From CAYXVU01 sp964468725 (lineage in GTDB: Bacteria > Acidobacteriota > Blastocatellia > UBA7656): a stretch of 37,822 nt of DNA. Position 1 is the stretch's first letter. The number at the start of each line of letters is the position of its first letter. Below are positions 16,172 to 25,426 of this stretch, piece after piece. The DNA is taken from NCBI GenBank assembly GCA_964468725.1, contig CAYXVU010000032.1, positions 1 through 37,822 on the forward strand, written 5' to 3'. Below the pieces are notes generated by a model. It was not told the origin of the DNA. It worked only from the letters and a program-made list of their open reading frames with translations, and ran no database searches. Position numbers and translations under genes: made by a program.

Positions 16172-18292
16172 TCAGCGCCTCTTTTCGACCGGCGGTATGC
16201 GGCGCACCGAATCCAATTTGCGGATTGTTTTATCCATCGGTAAGGTCAATAGGGATTTCCCATCCGGGCTGAAGACAGCGCCGTAAACCTGTACCTCATA
16301 GGGGATCGTCAAAACACTTGCGCCGGTTGCTGTGTCCCATAGTTTTACGGTGTTGTCGGTTGCGCCTGAAACCAGCCGCGTACCCTCCGGGTTGAAGGCA
16401 ATGCTATAAATTAACTCATCGTGCCCGACAAGTGTGTGTCGCGCTCTGCCGCTTGGCGCTTCATACAACCCAATTGTGCGATCAGCGGAGGCGGTCGCCA
16501 GCCAACGACCATCGGGGCTAAAGGCTAACGACATTACGGCTGCTTTGTGCGCAGCAATGGTCGCAAGCGCCTGACCGCTCCGGGCATCCCACAACCGCAC
16601 CGAACCATCGCGGCCACCAGTAGCCAAGTAGTCTCCATTGGCGCTGTAGGCGACGACGCCCACATTATTCTCATGGGCTAACTGGAAGAGTTCGGCGCCG
16701 GTTTCCGCATCCCACACGGTGGCTGTTCCCGGCGCGGAAGCGGAAAAGACGCGCTTGCCATCAGGACTGAAGGCTACTTGAGTGAGTTGAATCCCTTTGA
16801 CTGTGGCAAAGGTGCGTAAGAGTTTGCGACTGGCAACCTCCCACAATTTGACTGCGCCATCATTGCCGACACTGACGATCTGTTGGCCGTCTGCACGACT
16901 GGCAATGGCATTGACGGAGATTCGATGCGCCTCCCATTCTTGCAGCGGGCGTCCCGACTCAGCGTCCCACCATTTGATCGTTCCCCCTAAACCGCCTGCG
17001 AGGACTTGCTGGCCATCGGCAATGAAGGCCAGGCCGTAGACTTCGTCACCATAGCTCCATTGCATCTTTGCGAGGTTGGCGCTCTCTCCCTCCCAAACCC
17101 GAATTGTCCGGTCGGATGAAGCCGTGAAGATGCGCTGGCCGTCAGGGCTAAAGGCGAGGCCATTGACTGCTTTTGTGTGGCCGTGCAGCACGGTGATTTC
17201 GTTGCCGCTCTCGACCTCCCACAAGCGCAGAGTTTGATCGGTAGAAACCGAAGCCAGCCACTTCCCATTGGGGTGAAAGGCGACGCCGTTGACCCATTTG
17301 CGATGCCCCCAACCTTGTCCGCCTAACGTTCGCAACAGCTTTCGATTGCCCACATCCCAAACGCGCACGGTGGCATCTTTGGCGGCTACAGCCAGGCGGC
17401 TGCCATCGCCACAAAAAGCAATCGCCTGCACAGCTTTGTAGGGCTCGCTGTGCGGCGCTTCTAATATCGCTGGCGCGCCCCACTTCCCCACTTCCCAAAT
17501 CGCGACGTTTTGGGTGTATTCCCATGAACCGACTGCCAAGCGGCTGCCGTCGGGGCTAAAGGCAATTGCAGGCAGCGGTTTGTTGCCGTATTCCAGATAA
17601 GTGACATGCGCGCCGGTCTCTGCGCTCCAGATTTCGACGATGCCGAATACGCCTCTCTCCGGCGTGAAACTCCATGAACAGGAGGCCAGCAACTTCCCGT
17701 CCGGGCTGAAGGCTGAGGCAGCCAGCCCCTTGCCTCGCCCTTGTAGGGCTAATACCTCTTTTCCGCTGGCCGCCTCAAATATTCGAACCGCTTGCCCGGA
17801 AGCGGTTGTCGCCAACCGATGGCCATCGGGCGTGAAGGCCACAGAGAGCACCGTCGCTTTATGGCCGCGCAAGGTGAAGAGTTCCTTGCCGCTCTGCACA
17901 TCCCAAATTTTTACGGTCTTATCCGCCGAAGAAGAGGCGAATCGCTTGCCATCGGGGCTGACGGCTATTGCCATCACGCCATCGGCATGGCCTTCGATCA
18001 CCGTTAGGCTCTGCTCCGCTTGGGCGCTCAAATACCGCCACTCCCAGTTGCGGTGGGCTGCCGGGGCGGCCTCGAGCCAACGTTTGGCTTCCGACGTTTC
18101 ATGCAATCGCAGGGCGGAAGCGGCAGCTGCAATATGCGCCAGATAGGATTGCCATTCCGGTGTTATCGGGCTTTGCGCCCCTAACGCTTGGCGATTGGCT
18201 GTGAGAGCAATCGCCAACACAAGCAGAAGCGAGAGGATTCGCCATACAGGCAGTCGCCAATTGGTTGATCGCTTTCCAGATATTTTTCGCAT
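16172..18292 (-). CDS. Exported 14-blade WD40 repeat protein
   Basis: The ATG at 18292 is preferred (706 residues; AAGGA 8 bases upstream); the frame is open to 18343. The N-terminus carries a hydrophobic segment ending ALGA, a likely signal peptide. A short helical element rich in Ala, Arg and Trp (EAKRWLEAAPAAHRNWEWRY) comes next. I count 14 WD40 repeats by their closing strands (VKIWD, VRIFE, VEIWS, VAIWE, VRVWD, LRLWE, IRVWE, IKWWD, VKLWE, ATVWD, VRLWD, IGLYE, VKLWD, IRKLD), enough for two seven-bladed propellers. The helical element is familiar from C-terminal tails of large receptor-type Ser/Thr kinases with WD40 repeats, but no kinase is present. A scaffold or binding role outside the cytoplasm is inferred. 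Confidence 0.85.
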   Translation of the reverse strand: MRKISGKRSTNWRLPVWRILSLLLVLAIALTANRQALGAQSPITPEWQSYLAHIAAAASALRLHETSEAKRWLEAAPAAHRNWEWRYLSAQAEQSLTVIEGHADGVMAIAVSPDGKRFASSSADKTVKIWDVQSGKELFTLRGHKATVLSVAFTPDGHRLATTASGQAVRIFEAASGKEVLALQGRGKGLAASAFSPDGKLLASCSWSFTPERGVFGIVEIWSAETGAHVTYLEYGNKPLPAIAFSPDGSRLAVGSWEYTQNVAIWEVGKWGAPAILEAPHSEPYKAVQAIAFCGDGSRLAVAAKDATVRVWDVGNRKLLRTLGGQGWGHRKWVNGVAFHPNGKWLASVSTDQTLRLWEVESGNEITVLHGHTKAVNGLAFSPDGQRIFTASSDRTIRVWEGESANLAKMQWSYGDEVYGLAFIADGQQVLAGGLGGTIKWWDAESGRPLQEWEAHRISVNAIASRADGQQIVSVGNDGAVKLWEVASRKLLRTFATVKGIQLTQVAFSPDGKRVFSASAPGTATVWDAETGAELFQLAHENNVGVVAYSANGDYLATGGRDGSVRLWDARSGQALATIAAHKAAVMSLAFSPDGRWLATASADRTIGLYEAPSGRARHTLVGHDELIYSIAFNPEGTRLVSGATDNTVKLWDTATGASVLTIPYEVQVYGAVFSPDGKSLLTLPMDKTIRKLDSVRRIPPVEKRR

Positions 18293-18427
18293 TGCTGATT
18301 CCTTATCATTGGTTTTCAATGCATAAACGAATGGTTCGATCAAAAAACGACTGCCGAAAAAATTTTTTCAAAGGAAGCATGCGCCTAACGATTCCACTCT
18401 GCACACGAGCCAACCGATAAAATTGGC

Positions 18428-19216
18428 TTATGGCAGAAAGCTAAGGTCGGGTCTGGCGTGCGTATCCAGCGCCTCGAACCCCGATAGGCACTCCCGCCAC
18501 TTCACGTAAATCGAGGCGGCAGCTTCCCGACCAATCGCTTTGGCAATGATCGGGCCGAACTGATTCAAAGAGTAATGTTGCTCGGCATTATCGGCGGGAT
18601 AAGCAAAAACGAAAGCGCTTTCGCTACCAAACAACACCTCGTACACCTCATATTCCAGCGGATGGTTGGCCTGCTCAAGCGCGGCAGCAAAGGCTTTGAT
18701 CGCTTGTTTATACTGCTCTAAGTAGGCCGGTTTGACGTAATCAATCGTCCAGTGATAGAAGGCCGCAGCCGGTTTCGTTCGGGCAGATTTTTTCGGGTGA
18801 TAACTCAACTCTTCCGCATAAGCGTAGATCGTATTCTGCACGCTGCGAATCGTTGCCGCTTTCTTGGTTTCCCATTCTGCCCACTTGCCTTTGCCGATAG
18901 CTTTTTCCGCCGCTTCGCTGACCATAGCGAAGCGATCCAGGTCAGCAAACGATTGCAGCGGATAAGAGATGGTATAGCGTCCCATCGGACGACTGGAAAC
19001 TACCCAAAGGTGTTCTCGACCCAGTTTGGCTTCTTGAAAAGCCCGGGCTTGCGCCTGCAAGGCTTGTTCAAACACGTCCTCTTGCGTCAGTTCGACTTGA
19101 ATGTTTTGCACCAGCCACAGCCGTTGCGATTTCGCCTGCTTATCTTGACTGACAGCTAACGAACCGAGGCTGAGCATAAGAATAAAGGCCAGCGTCAATC
19201 GAAATTGGTTTCTCAT
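18428..19216 (-). CDS. Secreted protein of unknown function, possible tandem alpha/beta-barrel domains
   Basis: The ATG at 19216 is chosen for AGGAG 6 bases upstream (262 residues). A typical signal peptide, ending about LAVSQ, precedes the mature protein. I do not recognise the family. The mature part seems to hold two similar halves, about residues 35-140 and 150-250. Each opens with an aromatic strand, then a helix rich in Ala and Gln, a strand ending in Tyr-Pro or similar (YTISYPL, FVFAYPA), and a second helix followed by Trp (KWAEWE, VKWREC). This resembles tandem dimeric alpha/beta-barrel (ferredoxin-like) domains, as inference only. The stop codon overlaps a 6-bp hairpin AGCCAA/TTGGCT (18408-18428). 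The gene lies between the WD40 gene and another secreted unknown. Confidence 0.65.
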   Translation of the reverse strand: MRNQFRLTLAFILMLSLGSLAVSQDKQAKSQRLWLVQNIQVELTQEDVFEQALQAQARAFQEAKLGREHLWVVSSRPMGRYTISYPLQSFADLDRFAMVSEAAEKAIGKGKWAEWETKKAATIRSVQNTIYAYAEELSYHPKKSARTKPAAAFYHWTIDYVKPAYLEQYKQAIKAFAAALEQANHPLEYEVYEVLFGSESAFVFAYPADNAEQHYSLNQFGPIIAKAIGREAAASIYVKWRECLSGFEALDTHARPDLSFLP

Positions 19217-19375
19217 CTGTGCTCCTAACTCTCTCCTGTATTCTTGATTCTCTCTGCGCGCCCGCCAATGGGGTGGCAAAAGCACACCGAGCGCTTATTT
19301 GAAAACGCCCTAACTGTCTTCATCACCCGGTCGCCAGACAGCCGCGCCAACGGGAAATTCCGCGACTCGCCTTCA

Positions 19376-20302
19376 TTACGGACGCGGCGGTCGCGGATGG
19401 GGTCGCTCTTCAGGGCGCAGAAACGGCGGTCGGCGCGGGCGCGTTCGACTGCACCCATGCGCATTTACGGTTATCGTCTCATTAAGGACACCGGCAGGAT
19501 CATTGTTGCCCGGAAAAGGCGTAAAGGACCCGCCATTTTCCGTGGTGTTTTGATTGGCGGGACCACAAGGGAACGGCCCGCCACCGGCATACGGAGGGGC
19601 AATGCGATTCTCTTCCTGCCCGCTGCCATCGTTGCCAGCCGTACCAGTCCCATCAGGCGGGGGAGGAGGCGTTCTCCAGAATTTCATACGCTGTTCCTTC
19701 TCCTGAAAGGACTCAAGCCAAATCAAGTATTCCATGATGGCGGCTTCCCGTGCAGGCAGGCCAAGAGAGGCTCCTTCCCAAAAGGCGTCTGTTATTAGAT
19801 TCGCCTCTCGCAATAGTTGGTCATCAGTCCAGTTGGGATGAGCGGCACGAAGGTCTTCCACAATGATCCATTCTGCTTGGCTATCCAAAAAGAATAAGAC
19901 CTCGAGGACGGAACCAATAATGCTAAAACCACCCTCTCCATTAGCCACTATGGGTGTGGCTCCATCATCCGGCACTGCATTGTTGCCTGCTGTCCCTGCA
20001 AATAACCTTTTCTGTTCGTGTGCATAGGCAACTGTGCGCGGGAAATGGCTGATGAACATCTCTGCGGTGACGATCCCGCGAGAGGCCAGAAATTCGCGTA
20101 CCTCGCTGGTCATTCGCTCGAACTTACGGCTTAATTTCCCAATCAATTTTTCCAGTTGCCGGTCTCCCAACCGCGCCACCTCTTGAGGAGACGAGACCGG
20201 CAAATCGCTCAGCGGCTGTTGACCAGGACGCGGCTCTTGAGCCAAACCCGCAGCCGGTAGCTCCAATATCACGAGCATCAATGCGACGAGTATCTTTTTC
20301 AT
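19376..20302 (-). CDS. Secreted protein of unknown function with Pro/Gly/Arg-rich tail
   Basis: The second of two adjacent ATGs (20302) is preferred because GGAGG lies 6 bases before it but only 3 before the first (308 residues). A Lys-Lys and hydrophobic segment ending AAGLAQ forms a signal peptide. Residues 30-210 are mostly helical and unlike any family I recognise, with a hydrophobic piece around 128-140 (SIIGSVLEVLFFLDS). Residues 210-308 are low-complexity: a Pro run, Gly/Asn-rich stretches, one isolated Cys in NAHGCSRTR, then a Pro/Arg-rich end. It begins 24 bases after the YD-repeat gene on the same strand, so the two are probably co-transcribed and may work together. An immunity or chaperone-like role toward the YD protein is possible but unsupported by any motif. 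Confidence 0.65.
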   Translation of the reverse strand: MKKILVALMLVILELPAAGLAQEPRPGQQPLSDLPVSSPQEVARLGDRQLEKLIGKLSRKFERMTSEVREFLASRGIVTAEMFISHFPRTVAYAHEQKRLFAGTAGNNAVPDDGATPIVANGEGGFSIIGSVLEVLFFLDSQAEWIIVEDLRAAHPNWTDDQLLREANLITDAFWEGASLGLPAREAAIMEYLIWLESFQEKEQRMKFWRTPPPPPDGTGTAGNDGSGQEENRIAPPYAGGGPFPCGPANQNTTENGGSFTPFPGNNDPAGVLNETITVNAHGCSRTRPRRPPFLRPEERPHPRPPRP

Positions 20303-20326
20303 CATGTTCCTCCGTCTTTGCCATAC

Positions 20327-23300
20327 CTAGTGATCCGTTCGCCTGCGATTTTCATCCGTGCTGATTCCGGCTATGCGGTGCCCGGGGTGATAGTGGCGCG
20401 CTTTGAGAAAAGGTTCCTGCCATATCTTTTCGTCTATGCCGAGCAAGTATTTACCCTGATAGATATAATCGCGCGTCGTCTTCCACTGTCCCGGCCAAGG
20501 CGAGCCGGAGTTATGCGTCGTGTGTTCGGTCAGTTGCCGCCCCTCAAGGTCAACGAAAAACCAAGTCTTTTCGCCTTTGGTCGCATCTTCTAGCTTGAAG
20601 AGTCGGTCTTGCGCCGTGTAGTAGTAAAAGAATCTCGCTTCGCACTGGTCATTCACCCCTGCGTATACCATCCCGAGCGGGTCTTTCCAGCCCACCGCGC
20701 AAATCCCCGGATAGCCCGGATCATTAGGCGGCGGCGGCGCTTCCGCAGGCGGAGTCCCCTCACGAGGCACAAAGTACTGATCGCCCGCTTTGACCAGAAC
20801 GCCGGAGCCGTCATACTGAAACTCCCCGGATATGAGGTTATCTGCCCCGCCCCACTGGTTGATCGCCCCGGTCGTAAACACCGAAGCGAAGCGCGAAAAT
20901 CCGTTTCGATCAATGGTCGTCCAGTCCGTTACCCCATTGGAGTGCGCGACACTGTGTATTTCTCCATTGGCGTGGTAAGTGATCGAAGTTGCTCCAATCC
21001 GATTCAGCGAGTCCGCTACCTGCACCAGTTGCCCCCACGAGTAGAGGTTGGTGATGCTGCGGTCTCGCGGAATGGTGACGCCAGTATTTTCGGGGGAGCT
21101 AGCGGTGCTGGGATAGCCGATTTGAATAGCCCTTCCCTGCTCATCGTAGCGATAGGTTTGTTGGAACTTCTCTTGCCTGCCTAATTGATCTTGCAGCTTG
21201 ATTGTGTACTCGGAGACTTTCCCGCCGACCCCGCCATAAGTGTAACTTTCGCTGACTTGGGCAACGCCAACGCTGCTCAGGAAACGGCTCATATCGTTAT
21301 AGCGCACCGTTTTCCAGAGTTTACCGGCTCGCCAATCCATCACCCCATTGGTGTCGGCATAAAAGAATTCTTTCCAAACTTTCCCCCCAATCTCGCGGTC
21401 TCGCACCCGAATCAATTGCCCTGCCCGATCATAGTCATAGGCCAGCGACACATCGCCCGTGCCATTGGAGTTTGTTCTCCGCATCAGGCGGGACTTCCCC
21501 AAGGCATCCGTACTTTCGTGATCGGTCGTTTCGCTTCCCGACACGCTTTGGCGTAAGAACCCGCGCCCATCGTACGAACGAGATACGCCGACGCGACTTC
21601 CGTTGACGCGAGTCTCTAACAGCCGCCCGACAACGTCGTAAGAGTAAACCGTTTCTTCGTCGCCGGAAGATTGTGGCGCGATGGTTTTCCACGAACGGCC
21701 TTGACGATCAAAGAGTTCGGTGGTCGAGATTGGTTCTTCTCTAATTTGGCCGGTTGTCGGATGATAAGCCACGCCTCGTTTGGCAGTAGTGGTGACCGAC
21801 CGCACTCCTTTATAGGTAAAAGTAGTGTCGTGATGGGAGCCTTCTGGCGGGCGAATCGTTCCCACCCGACCAAAGGGGTCATAAGATAGAAATGACCGAT
21901 AGCGCGGCGACTCGGTGCTGAATTCTGATTCTGCGGTCAGCCATCCCATGGCGTTGTAGTGACGGTAGCGAGACGGATTACTGCCATCTGCCAAGCGTCG
22001 CGTGACGCTTGTGAGCCGCCCGAACCCATCAAAACCCATTCGTTCTTCGCTGACAATTTCGCGGTCTTGGTTCCGGTATTGATAGCTGACCGTCTGTGCA
22101 CCGGTGGCGGCTGTGGCAATCGCATAGCGATGCTCTTGCCAGCCGCCCTGACCGCTTTCTGGTTTCACCCAGGCCAAGTTCCCCATCGCGTCATACGCAT
22201 AGGTCACGGAGATTCCCGCGCTATCTTTGCTCATTTGCACCAGACCCGTATTTTGGTCAACGACACGGTCAGCCAGTTGCGACCCGAAGGGGCGTCCGAG
22301 TTCATCATAGTATTGTGAGCGTCTGAGGCTTCCCGATTGGTATTCGTAACGAACCTCATACTGATTGACGGGAAGCGCCAGCGTACAAAGTGTGCTCGTG
22401 TCGAGCCGCTGGGTATCACCGCCGTAGTATTGTTCCCGGCTGACTTCTCCGGCAGCGTCCGGCTGATAAGCAATCACGACATCCCGACTGCTGAGGATCG
22501 AGGCATCGTATCGAAGTCGCTTGCGCCACAGAAAGCCGGTCTGACGATCAAAACAGTAATCAACCACAACGGATGAACCGCCTTCTGATTTCACGGTTTG
22601 CGCGTAGAGGTTCAGCAACCAAGGTTGGTCTGGGCCTGGAATCGAAAAGCCTGGAGACGGATAGCTCCCTACCGTCGCATCATACCGAATTACGGTCTCC
22701 CCATAGTCGCCGCTGCCAAAGTTTCCCGCCGTCGTCACTCGCCGGTAATGGCCTACGCCGTCAAAATCGCTTCGATTGACATCGGCAAATCGCGCTTCTC
22801 CGTTTTCCACATCGTCGTGGTAGACAGTCCGTTGCGTGGCCAATCGGCGATTGGCGTAATCAAAAGTTGGCGACGTAGGATTTGTTACTCGGTCTTGTTC
22901 ATAGTTTACGTAAACCGATTGCACCAAGAGGCAATCATTACCATTTCCGGCATTCCGGCAATCAAAGTATTGGCGAGATAAATATCGGTTTCCGCCAACG
23001 TCAGGCAGACTTCTAGCCAGCGGCAAGCCATAGTCATTGATGCGGCTATTGGTATTCACCGAGAAGTAGTGGACGGCTTTGTGCCCCAAAGGAGTGGTGA
23101 CGGTGTTCCTCAACTCTGTTGCCTCTACACAGGAAGAGCCAGAGGGCTGGGGATATAAAGTTGGCGCATACGAATAAGAGCCAGCAACCGACCCATCCGG
23201 ATTCAGAAGGGTACGGCTTGCCACCCCGACGCTCTGCCGCAAGAAGGGAGGCAAACCAGTTGGGCAACCCGGGTTGACAAATTGGTACGGTTGATACGTC

Positions 23301-24271
23301 CAATTGACTTTGCCTAACGTGGGCAGAAGCAGGCTGATTAAACGCCCCTGATAGCTGCGCGGCGAGTAAGTAAACTCATGTTTGGAACCATCCGGCAAGA
23401 CGACCGCTCTGAGTGTAGCCATTGACATCGAAGTTGGAGTTGCCGGGTCAGTATCCGAATCAGGAAGATTTACCGTTTGGGTTGTGTATTCAAATTGATA
23501 GGTTGCCGTCGTCCCGCCGAAGGCCGATAGGACGACTCGATCTATGACCTGTGAGTAATGGCCGGAAGGGAGGCTTCGGAAGTAGAGGGTGTGTGACCTT
23601 CCTTGGCTATCCGTCACCCTCCAGCTATCGGCGCTATAGGTGATGGAGAGAGAGTTGGAGAACCGATCCTTGATTTGCGTCACCCTCCACTGATTATCGG
23701 CAAAGCGGGTAAAGATGCGAATGAGTCCATCCGGGGATTCAACAGTACAGGTTGTTGAACTGATACGATGCAGCCGATGGTAGGTCCCATCGCGCGTATA
23801 AGCAACGGCGCTGGTCGGGTCTATACCATCATCTTCGTGAAGCAAAGAGAAGAATGCATGCAATGCCCCATCCGGACTGATGTATATCCACTGGCCTGAG
23901 CCGTTTGGCGATTCCAGCGGGTCTACCAGTCGCCCCAATGACAGATCCCAACCGAGTCCTGCATTACAAAATGGGTTGGGAGAGGCGGAAACCTGATTGG
24001 GTAGCGACTCCTTCATACTCCAAACATTGGAGTTGTAGTGTAAGATCAAGCGGTAATTGAAGCCTTGCGTTAAGGGATAGGCAAGTCCTAGCGGCAGAGT
24101 GATTCCTAAGCTGCCATTAAACAAATTAATCCGATCCCATTCAAATTGATCGGCATTCGGGCTATAACCATTTGCAAGGTTTGGATGTAAGGACGAGCCA
24201 AGAGCCAGGCCGCCAGAGAAACAGAAAGCCAGCACCATACTGGGCCAAAGCAAAAACCGAGCTTTTCTCAT
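20327..24271 (-). CDS. Secreted YD-repeat (RHS-like) protein lacking the C-terminal core end
   Basis: A 1314-residue protein; AAAGGAGG lies 9 bases before the ATG. It starts with a signal peptide (about residues 1-25, ending ALGSS). The first 650 residues resemble the N-terminal strand-rich part of SpvB/RHS-like shells (FNGSLGITLPLGL, then NAGLGWDLSLGRLVDP). From about 690 to 1230 there are many YD motifs (VTYAYDAMGNL, FLSYDPFGRVG, VYSYDVVGRL, SLAYDYDRAGQL, YRYDEQGRAI). RHS proteins form a hollow beta shell that normally ends in a DHLGTPR-type motif, a YPFG core and a variable toxin tip. Here the frame stops at about that point (ARHYHPGHRIAG, then TAG), so the core end and any toxin are absent. 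It may be a display shell or a decayed toxin carrier. Confidence 0.85.
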   Translation of the reverse strand: MRKARFLLWPSMVLAFCFSGGLALGSSLHPNLANGYSPNADQFEWDRINLFNGSLGITLPLGLAYPLTQGFNYRLILHYNSNVWSMKESLPNQVSASPNPFCNAGLGWDLSLGRLVDPLESPNGSGQWIYISPDGALHAFFSLLHEDDGIDPTSAVAYTRDGTYHRLHRISSTTCTVESPDGLIRIFTRFADNQWRVTQIKDRFSNSLSITYSADSWRVTDSQGRSHTLYFRSLPSGHYSQVIDRVVLSAFGGTTATYQFEYTTQTVNLPDSDTDPATPTSMSMATLRAVVLPDGSKHEFTYSPRSYQGRLISLLLPTLGKVNWTYQPYQFVNPGCPTGLPPFLRQSVGVASRTLLNPDGSVAGSYSYAPTLYPQPSGSSCVEATELRNTVTTPLGHKAVHYFSVNTNSRINDYGLPLARSLPDVGGNRYLSRQYFDCRNAGNGNDCLLVQSVYVNYEQDRVTNPTSPTFDYANRRLATQRTVYHDDVENGEARFADVNRSDFDGVGHYRRVTTAGNFGSGDYGETVIRYDATVGSYPSPGFSIPGPDQPWLLNLYAQTVKSEGGSSVVVDYCFDRQTGFLWRKRLRYDASILSSRDVVIAYQPDAAGEVSREQYYGGDTQRLDTSTLCTLALPVNQYEVRYEYQSGSLRRSQYYDELGRPFGSQLADRVVDQNTGLVQMSKDSAGISVTYAYDAMGNLAWVKPESGQGGWQEHRYAIATAATGAQTVSYQYRNQDREIVSEERMGFDGFGRLTSVTRRLADGSNPSRYRHYNAMGWLTAESEFSTESPRYRSFLSYDPFGRVGTIRPPEGSHHDTTFTYKGVRSVTTTAKRGVAYHPTTGQIREEPISTTELFDRQGRSWKTIAPQSSGDEETVYSYDVVGRLLETRVNGSRVGVSRSYDGRGFLRQSVSGSETTDHESTDALGKSRLMRRTNSNGTGDVSLAYDYDRAGQLIRVRDREIGGKVWKEFFYADTNGVMDWRAGKLWKTVRYNDMSRFLSSVGVAQVSESYTYGGVGGKVSEYTIKLQDQLGRQEKFQQTYRYDEQGRAIQIGYPSTASSPENTGVTIPRDRSITNLYSWGQLVQVADSLNRIGATSITYHANGEIHSVAHSNGVTDWTTIDRNGFSRFASVFTTGAINQWGGADNLISGEFQYDGSGVLVKAGDQYFVPREGTPPAEAPPPPNDPGYPGICAVGWKDPLGMVYAGVNDQCEARFFYYYTAQDRLFKLEDATKGEKTWFFVDLEGRQLTEHTTHNSGSPWPGQWKTTRDYIYQGKYLLGIDEKIWQEPFLKARHYHPGHRIAGISTDENRRRTDH

Positions 24272-24541
24272 GTCTTATTTCCTCCTTTTAATTCTCTGCA
24301 TTCGCAGCCGCAGGTAACGGCCTGACCGGATTGACTGGGTTCAGAAAGTAATCTGGCTTGGTTGTGTTCGACGGCCTTCAGGCTAACGAGAGGCCGGTCG
24401 CCTGCCGAGATGAGCGGGTGACCGACTTACTCTAACCGAAGCAGTAAAGAACGCCGCCAGACTCTTTGTCAGGAGGCCCGGCCTGCCAACCTCTGGTGCC
24501 GCCCTTCATCAACGCCCCTGCAAGCCGAAGGCTCCTCCCTC

Positions 24542-25426
24542 TCAACGTGCCCATCGGTGTTGTCGTAAAAACGCCAACAACAAGCGATTGAAATCGGCAG
24601 CCCTCTCCATCACGATGTTGTGACTGCTCTCGATTACCTGATAATCCAAATCCGTAACAAAACTCCGTAAGAATTTTTCGTTATTAGCAGCCACATACGG
24701 ATTCTTGGTATAGATTGCCAATACCGGCACGCCGATGGGGTCGGGTCGCCAAATCTCCGGCGCGGCATTGGGCAGCATCGTTTGCTCCAACACACTGACC
24801 ATGACGTGCTGCGGGGTGGCCGACCAGTTGGCGATTTCCATACGCCGATTCTCTTCCGGCGTGGTGGGTTTGAAGATGAAGGTTTCTAAAAATTGTTCGG
24901 CAGCTTTCAGATAATCCGGGCTGCGAAACTCATCCACCAATCGTTCGCCGATCTCTTGCGTCGGAGCTAAGGCTTTCAACGGCCCGTCAACAAAGACCAG
25001 CCCCAGGGTTTGTTGGGGATACCGGCGATAAAAATGGCGAATGATCGGCGTGCCGAAACTCATCCCGACCAACACGGCGCGTTTCACCCCGCTGGCTTGT
25101 AAGACGGCTGCAATCGAACGAGCAAAGAGGTCAACAGAATAGGAAATCTTCGGTTTGTCGCTCTGCCCATGTCCGGGCAGATCCAAGAGAATCAAGCGGG
25201 CGTGGCTTTGAAATTCCGGCACCTGCTTTTCCCATCGCTTCAGATTGCCCATGCCCCCGTGAACAAAAACAACGGCTTCCTCTCCCACACCATAACTTTG
25301 ATAATGAATCCGAATCTCATCCAGAGTCGCAAACTGTGGTTCCTTGCTGTGAGCACCAACCGGATACCCTGATAAGAAGAGGAGAACGAGTAGCGCTCCT
25401 CTGAATCCGCCGCGAGCTTTTTGCAT
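24542..25426 (-). CDS. Secreted alpha/beta hydrolase, possible displaced catalytic acid
   Basis: A 294-residue protein with GGAGG before its ATG and a signal peptide ending about VGAHS. It has the alpha/beta hydrolase fold: VVFVHGGMG (oxyanion hole, 52-60), LDLPGHGQSDKP, nucleophile Ser123 in VGMSFGTP, and the C-terminal His269 in ESSHNIVMER. The usual catalytic acid after strand 7 is missing: AIYTKNPYV has Asn242 where Asp is expected. Asp147 in LVFVDGP, after strand 6, is a candidate replacement, as in some dehalogenases of the LinB type where the acid sits on that strand. Substrate is unknown. The gene is divergent from the glycosyltransferase at 25882. Confidence 0.8.
   Translation of the reverse strand: MQKARGGFRGALLVLLFLSGYPVGAHSKEPQFATLDEIRIHYQSYGVGEEAVVFVHGGMGNLKRWEKQVPEFQSHARLILLDLPGHGQSDKPKISYSVDLFARSIAAVLQASGVKRAVLVGMSFGTPIIRHFYRRYPQQTLGLVFVDGPLKALAPTQEIGERLVDEFRSPDYLKAAEQFLETFIFKPTTPEENRRMEIANWSATPQHVMVSVLEQTMLPNAAPEIWRPDPIGVPVLAIYTKNPYVAANNEKFLRSFVTDLDYQVIESSHNIVMERAADFNRLLLAFLRQHRWAR

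Noticed and set aside
20124..20324. 66-codon - strand frame starting at the YD/small-protein junction
   Set aside because: Overlaps the small secreted protein in a different frame and does not continue the RHS core (no YPFG motif).
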